Positions 60,162 through 64,000 of a DNA stretch of 64,000 nucleotides are shown here, piece after piece. The notes beneath the pieces were generated by a model. It did not search any database. It was given only the letters and a program-made list of their open reading frames with translations, and was not told the DNA's origin. Within the stretch, counting starts at the first letter, position 1. Every line of letters begins with the position of its first letter. The stretch is taken from positions 650,001 to 714,000 of the forward strand of contig NZ_CP007033.1 of NCBI RefSeq assembly GCF_000512895.1, read 5' to 3'. The position numbers and the translations under genes are program-made. The DNA is from Dehalobacter restrictus DSM 9455 (GTDB lineage Bacteria > Bacillota > Desulfitobacteriia > Desulfitobacteriales > Syntrophobotulaceae).

Positions 60162-62217
60162 ACTGTCCTTCCGCAATGTCCGCAAGAGCTTCTCGGATTA
60201 TACCCTGTATTTTCTGACACTCACTTTCGGAGTTTGTGTGTTTTATGTCTTTAACTCCCTTGAAGCACAGAAAGCCATGATGCATATCTCGGATTCTGCT
60301 TTGGCGATTATGCAAAGCATCACTAAGATAATGAACGGGGTTTCCATCTTTATCTCGTTTATTCTCGGGTTCCTGATTATTTATGCCAATAACTTTCTGA
60401 TCCGCAGGCGCAAAAGAGAATTTGGGATCTATATGACCTTAGGAATGGAAAAACACAAAATCGCCAGGATCCTGATCATGGAAACGTTCATCATCGGTCT
60501 CGTTTCCCTGGCGGCAGGCCTTTTGGCCGGAATATTCCTTTCACAGGGTTTATCGGTGGTCACGGCGAAGCTTTTTGAGGTGGACATGACCGCCTACACC
60601 TTTGTCTTTTCTCTTCAGGCTTTCTGGAAAACCATCGTCTATTTTGGGATTATTTTTGCCATCGTGATCGGCGCCAGCACGTTTGCCGTTTCCAAGTATA
60701 AGCTGATTGATCTGATTAATTCCGTAAAACAAAATGAAAAACAGCGGCTTAAAAATCCATGGCTTACGCTTGTTCTCTTTTTGTTAGCGATCATTTTGAT
60801 CGGGGCAGCTTACCGGAGTGTCCTGATCTACGGTATTATGGTCTTTGACCGCAGGCTTCTTATCGCCTGTATACTCGGGGCGGTCGGCACCGTTTTGTTT
60901 TTTGCCTCGCTGTCCGGTTTTCTGCTCAGTATGATTCAAGCCAACAAAAAAGTATACCTCAAAGGGCTGAACATGTTCATCCTGAAGCAGATCAACAGTC
61001 GGATCAATACGGCTTTTATCTCCATATCATTAATTTGCTTAATGCTTTTTGCCACCATCGGCATTTTTTCCACCGGCATCGGCATGACCAATGTGCTGAA
61101 TAAGGGCTACAAAGATGCCGCCCCGTTTGATATCACCATTACCGGGACGGCGGACACGGATCTTTCGGACTATCTGAGCAGCCAGGGATTGAATGTGGAA
61201 GCGTATACGCAAAACTCCTGCCAGTACCCGTTTTATGAATATCAGAAACAGAAATTGAACCTGCAAACGGTATTTCAAAGTATCGAGGATCTTTTTCCCG
61301 CCCAAGACCTGAAAATGATCCGGGACAAAATATATCCGCTGCCGCTGTACTATATAACGCAAACCGATTACAACAAGATTATGATGCTGCAAAACAAAAA
61401 AGGCATCAGCCTTGCAGGCAATCAGGTCGCGCTGTTGACGCAATATGCCTGGTCTGAAGCCGATTACCAGGAGTATCTGGAAAAATATTTGGCGCGCGAA
61501 CCCCGCTTAAATTTGAACGGGACCGAATATACCGTTTACCCCGAACTTCTGGCCGCAGGTATTAATAATGGAAATGAAAATGGCGATAACAGTATTTTGA
61601 CGCTTGTCCTTCCGGATAGGCTAAAACAGGACGGCGTTGTTCACCAAAACGTTCTCTGCTTGAACTGTGTTGGCGATTCAATAGCGGCTCAGGATCAATT
61701 TATGAGAGCCTTTAATTCAAGGAAAGATGCCCTTCAGGATGCCGCTTCACCATCTGCTCCGTCCGAGCCAAAGATTACCGCCATTTCCAAGAATGAGATA
61801 CTCGCCCAGGCAGGCGGTTCCAAAGCAATTATTTCCTTTGTGGGAATCTATGTCGGCTTGATCTTTCTGATTACGAGTGCGGCTGTCCTGGCGCTGCAGC
61901 AGCTTTCCGAAGCCGCGGATAACCGGCACCGGTATGCGATTCTCAAAAAGATCGGCGCGGATCATAAGCTGTTAAGCCGGACGATTTTCAAACAAATCGC
62001 TGTTTATTTTCTGATTCCGCTTACCCTGGCCTGTATCCATTCCATCGTCGGCATTAAGGTTGCCAACGAGGCCGTCCGGCAGGTTGGCAGTATCAACGCG
62101 GTCTCGAACATCGTGATTACTGCTGTGGCCATTCTCCTCATCTACGGTGCCTATTTTCTGGCGACCTATTTTGGCAGCAGAAATATTATCTTGAAGAACG
62201 GGATTCACGATGAATGA
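60151..62217 (+). CDS. ABC transporter permease (BceB-like)
   Basis: About 688 residues. FKLSFRNVRKSFSDYTLYFL at the start is typical of BceB/VraG. Ten membrane helices can be counted: one near the N-terminus, then groups at about 55-75, 105-140, 150-170, 200-225, 230-255, 285-310 and three at the C-terminus. A large extracellular domain lies between about residues 320 and 560 and is the peptide-sensing part of the family. ATG at 60151 (GGAGG 11 bases upstream) is preferred to GTG 60139, which overlaps that site. Confidence 0.92.
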   Translation: MYFKLSFRNVRKSFSDYTLYFLTLTFGVCVFYVFNSLEAQKAMMHISDSALAIMQSITKIMNGVSIFISFILGFLIIYANNFLIRRRKREFGIYMTLGMEKHKIARILIMETFIIGLVSLAAGLLAGIFLSQGLSVVTAKLFEVDMTAYTFVFSLQAFWKTIVYFGIIFAIVIGASTFAVSKYKLIDLINSVKQNEKQRLKNPWLTLVLFLLAIILIGAAYRSVLIYGIMVFDRRLLIACILGAVGTVLFFASLSGFLLSMIQANKKVYLKGLNMFILKQINSRINTAFISISLICLMLFATIGIFSTGIGMTNVLNKGYKDAAPFDITITGTADTDLSDYLSSQGLNVEAYTQNSCQYPFYEYQKQKLNLQTVFQSIEDLFPAQDLKMIRDKIYPLPLYYITQTDYNKIMMLQNKKGISLAGNQVALLTQYAWSEADYQEYLEKYLAREPRLNLNGTEYTVYPELLAAGINNGNENGDNSILTLVLPDRLKQDGVVHQNVLCLNCVGDSIAAQDQFMRAFNSRKDALQDAASPSAPSEPKITAISKNEILAQAGGSKAIISFVGIYVGLIFLITSAAVLALQQLSEAADNRHRYAILKKIGADHKLLSRTIFKQIAVYFLIPLTLACIHSIVGIKVANEAVRQVGSINAVSNIVITAVAILLIYGAYFLATYFGSRNIILKNGIHDE

Positions 62218-62257
62218 TTAAAAATGAAGAATAGAAGAGTTATTTCTCGTTGTACGA

Positions 62258-62340
62258 GGGCGGCCTTGCGGCCGCCCATTCCTCGAAATGATGCCTTGAA
62301 ACCAGCCATGCTCTCCGGACAGCTTAGCCGGAGTATTTTA
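62258..62340 (+). terminator. Two hairpins at the end of the bce-like operon
   Basis: GGGCGGCC (62258-62265) / GGCCGCCC (62270-62277) with a TTGC loop, then CTCCGG (62313-62318) / CCGGAG (62328-62333) followed by TATTTTATT. The second is the likely plus-strand terminator. Confidence 0.6.
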
Positions 62341-62577
62341 TTCTTGTGGGGGATCGAAGAGATCGTCCGTGGTAGTATCTACCACTTTAATATCTCTCTT
62401 GCTTGCCAGATCCCCACTGGAAGTGGCAAAAATGTTTTTTGCCATGATGAGGTCCATGACCGTCCCGACTTGGGCAAGCGTAAGGCCTGCCTTTGGCTGG
62501 GGAAGGGTAATGGTAAACGCCTTACCACCTACGGTCGTAAATACCATTCTTAAAACTTTCTGGCTCGTTATTGCCAT
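62338..62577 (-). CDS. DUF2922 protein
   Basis: 79 residues: VLRMVFTTVGGKAFTITLPQ, KAGLTLAQVGTVMDLIMAKN, IFATSSGDLASKRDIKVVDT. This is the DUF2922 pattern, a small Firmicutes protein usually paired with DUF1659. Function unknown. Located 38 bases after the DUF1659 gene on the same strand. Confidence 0.9.
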   Translation of the reverse strand: MAITSQKVLRMVFTTVGGKAFTITLPQPKAGLTLAQVGTVMDLIMAKNIFATSSGDLASKRDIKVVDTTTDDLFDPPQE

Positions 62578-62615
62578 GCTCTGTCACCACCCTGGAATTA
62601 TTTGCTCCGGCCGGT

Positions 62616-62840
62616 TTACTCATCGGCCAACTCGAAAATATTCAGGCGGCGGATATCTGCCAATGGATAATCCACCAGGCTTGATAAAGCGACAGCCACA
62701 TCGTATACGTCCTGATCAGTTGCCGTTGCTTTAACGCCGGTCAGGCTTTTTTGCTTGAGAACCGGGCCGCCGCCGGCAGTAGTCCCTGTCTGATAGCGGG
62801 TTGCCAGCACGGAGTCCAATGTGTTTACCACTAATGTCAT
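62616..62840 (-). CDS. DUF1659 protein
   Basis: 74 residues: VVNTLDSVLATRYQTG, VLKQKSLTGVKATATDQDVY, VAVALSSLVDYPLADIRRLN. Typical DUF1659 sequence. The open frame reaches 62927, but AGAGGTAAGCTT before ATG at 62840 and the family's usual MTLVV start decide for 62840. Operon with DUF2922. Confidence 0.9.
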   Translation of the reverse strand: MTLVVNTLDSVLATRYQTGTTAGGGPVLKQKSLTGVKATATDQDVYDVAVALSSLVDYPLADIRRLNIFELADE

Positions 62841-62932
62841 AAGCTTACCTCTTTTCCTGGTTTTCTGCTTGTCCGAAAAGCATGTCCTTTTTAGTATATG
62901 CCCCTTGTTTTCCAGGCGTTCAGGCAAAGAGA

Positions 62933-63820
62933 TTAATCTTTTTCAGGATTTTCCGGAGCTTTCGGAACTGCCATGGTCGTTTTCTCTATGCGCTTTAACT
63001 TGTTCATCGCTTTAGACATTAACTGATTGGCATAAGTGATATATAATTTGCAAGCATCCGGGTCTGCTGCGGCCATTTCTTTGATGGCGATAAAAAGATC
63101 ATCGAGTCCTTTGGCTATCAGCTCAAAGCGGGCATCTGCCTGGCTCATGGAGAGGTTGAGCTTTAAGAGCTTACTTTCGTATTCTATCTCGGCGATGCGT
63201 TTAGCTGCCGTATTTTCATTTTCCAGGACGTCAAGCTTCCGCTGCAGCTTCAAAACATTTCCCTGCTCGGCCCATACGGCTTGCAGGTTATCCGTGGCTT
63301 CTTTTTTCGCCCGATCGCGCTCATCTGATAATTTGGAGATTTTATCTTTTTGCTCAGCAAAGACTTTCTGCAGGTCTTCGTCTTCTTCCCCGGCAAGCTC
63401 CTGGTTCTTCACATATATCGCCTGCTGCAGCTGCCGACTGCTCATGCTGCCTGCATCATTCTCAGCGATAAACGCATCCCGTTCCTCTACCGGGAGCCCA
63501 AGAAGGATGAGGGCCTGGGTGTAGGTTAAATTCGCCATCGGCGGCGAATTTGAACTACCGTCATCTTCGGATGAGACGAGCAGTTTAATCCCATATTCAT
63601 CGAAGACTTGCATCAGTTTTTCTGCAGTTCTTTGAGAATAACTTACCGATTCCTCCAGCCATTTGCCCCACTCCCCATGAGGCAGCAGCGCTTTGGCTTC
63701 CTTCAGACGTTTTCCTACTTCGACGGCGCTGGCCAGCAGAATTTTATTGGTTTGTTGTTTGATTATATTGATTTCAGCCGCTATCACAGGCGGTGTACGC
63801 TCTGTCAGCAAATCACTCAT
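62933..63820 (-). CDS. DUF3102 protein with coiled coil
   Basis: 295 residues. N-terminal DUF3102 domain: AAEINIIKQQTNKILLASAV, GKRLKEAKALLPHGEWGKWL, VSYSQRTAEKLMQVFDEYG. The middle (about 125-215) is a long coiled coil (DKISKLSDERDRAKKEATDN, LQRKLDVLENENTAAKRIAE). DUF3102 proteins occur on prophages and plasmids and resemble ParB-like or NoxR-like regulators, but no activity is established. Positions 63821-64000 hold only its upstream region. Confidence 0.88.
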   Translation of the reverse strand: MSDLLTERTPPVIAAEINIIKQQTNKILLASAVEVGKRLKEAKALLPHGEWGKWLEESVSYSQRTAEKLMQVFDEYGIKLLVSSEDDGSSNSPPMANLTYTQALILLGLPVEERDAFIAENDAGSMSSRQLQQAIYVKNQELAGEEDEDLQKVFAEQKDKISKLSDERDRAKKEATDNLQAVWAEQGNVLKLQRKLDVLENENTAAKRIAEIEYESKLLKLNLSMSQADARFELIAKGLDDLFIAIKEMAAADPDACKLYITYANQLMSKAMNKLKRIEKTTMAVPKAPENPEKD

Positions 63821-64000
63821 ATTGATACCGTCTTTCCTGTACTTTATTCACATCATATGGGATAAGCCTGAGAATCGTGATAAAAGGTTTGTAACCTTAA
63901 AGGCAAAGCGCTTACCCTATGTAAAATTTGAACACTTATGACAGACAAGTCATATAATAATATTGGGTCATATAGGTCATTGGTAGTCGTATCAATCATA

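Noticed and set aside
62224-62734. Plus-strand frames of 109 and 121 codons at the right end
   Set aside because: They are antisense to the well-defined DUF2922 and DUF1659 genes and cross a hairpin region.
63036-63524. Serine-rich plus-strand frame of 162 codons
   Set aside because: Antisense image of the DUF3102 coiled coil; low-complexity composition.
1-64000. tRNA, rRNA or CRISPR arrays
   Set aside because: No cloverleaf-like or rRNA-like sequence and no regularly spaced repeats were noticed when reading the window.

Overview
The window looks like chromosome of an anaerobic Gram-positive spore-former of the class Clostridia, most likely a Peptococcaceae relative (Desulfitobacterium / Desulfosporosinus / Dehalobacter type). 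Supporting signs: strong AGGAGG ribosome sites, frequent TTG and GTG starts, many lipoproteins, cell-wall-binding-repeat-2 proteins, a DUF2922/DUF1659 gene pair, a BceRSAB-like peptide-resistance module, a ferredoxin-type aldo/keto reductase and Gram-positive type I toxin architecture. This assignment is an inference from gene content; no rRNA, tRNA or CRISPR array was seen.

1-37 kb is mostly chromosomal housekeeping and accessory genes in short transcription units: lipoproteins, DUF1232 protein, aldo/keto reductase, a GGDEF-EAL cyclic-di-GMP enzyme, a complete IS1182-type element, a large SWIM/SNF2 helicase, YbjQ, a Phd/RelE-type toxin-antitoxin pair, an SDR with an internal deletion, PadR+DUF2812, a two-helix ferritin-like protein, two CWB2 surface proteins, MsrAB fusion, a GntR(YtrA)+DUF1648 pair behind a 45-bp palindrome, and a HelD-like helicase. 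Several broken genes lie here (MFS relic, DUF1848 frameshift, GNAT deletion, orphan lipoprotein signal peptide). A 27-residue type I holin-like toxin with a self-occluding leader sits at 36.9 kb.

37.8-57 kb is an AT-richer, heavily reworked defence island: dGTPase; a two-gene Cap4/DUF4297-type nuclease plus short zinc-hook SMC-like ATPase (Lamassu / ABC-three-component-like); a DUF7662 relic; an HNH nuclease; relics of an HD-hydrolase and a QueC-like enzyme; a complete type III restriction-modification pair; an IS5 element with CTAA target duplication that rewrites the end of an XRE regulator; an IS66 element with 8-bp duplication that splits a DUF5131 gene; a LexA-type promoter driving dinD followed by a SLOG-like protein; another XRE relic and paralogous small phage-type proteins. 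A 33-bp direct repeat (31/33) brackets 53.4-57.2 kb.

57.3-62.2 kb is a BceRSAB-like response regulator / kinase / ABC transporter module, interrupted between kinase and transporter by a non-coding element. 62.3-63.8 kb holds DUF2922, DUF1659 and DUF3102 genes on the minus strand.

The most unusual non-coding signal is a two-copy, about 108-nt element (6008-6113 inside the IS1182 element; 59083-59192 in the bce locus, opposite orientation). The cores are clearly homologous but the long terminal stems are different and each is self-complementary, and an internal hairpin shows a compensated base pair. This fits either a structured RNA or a small mobile element that lives in palindromes.
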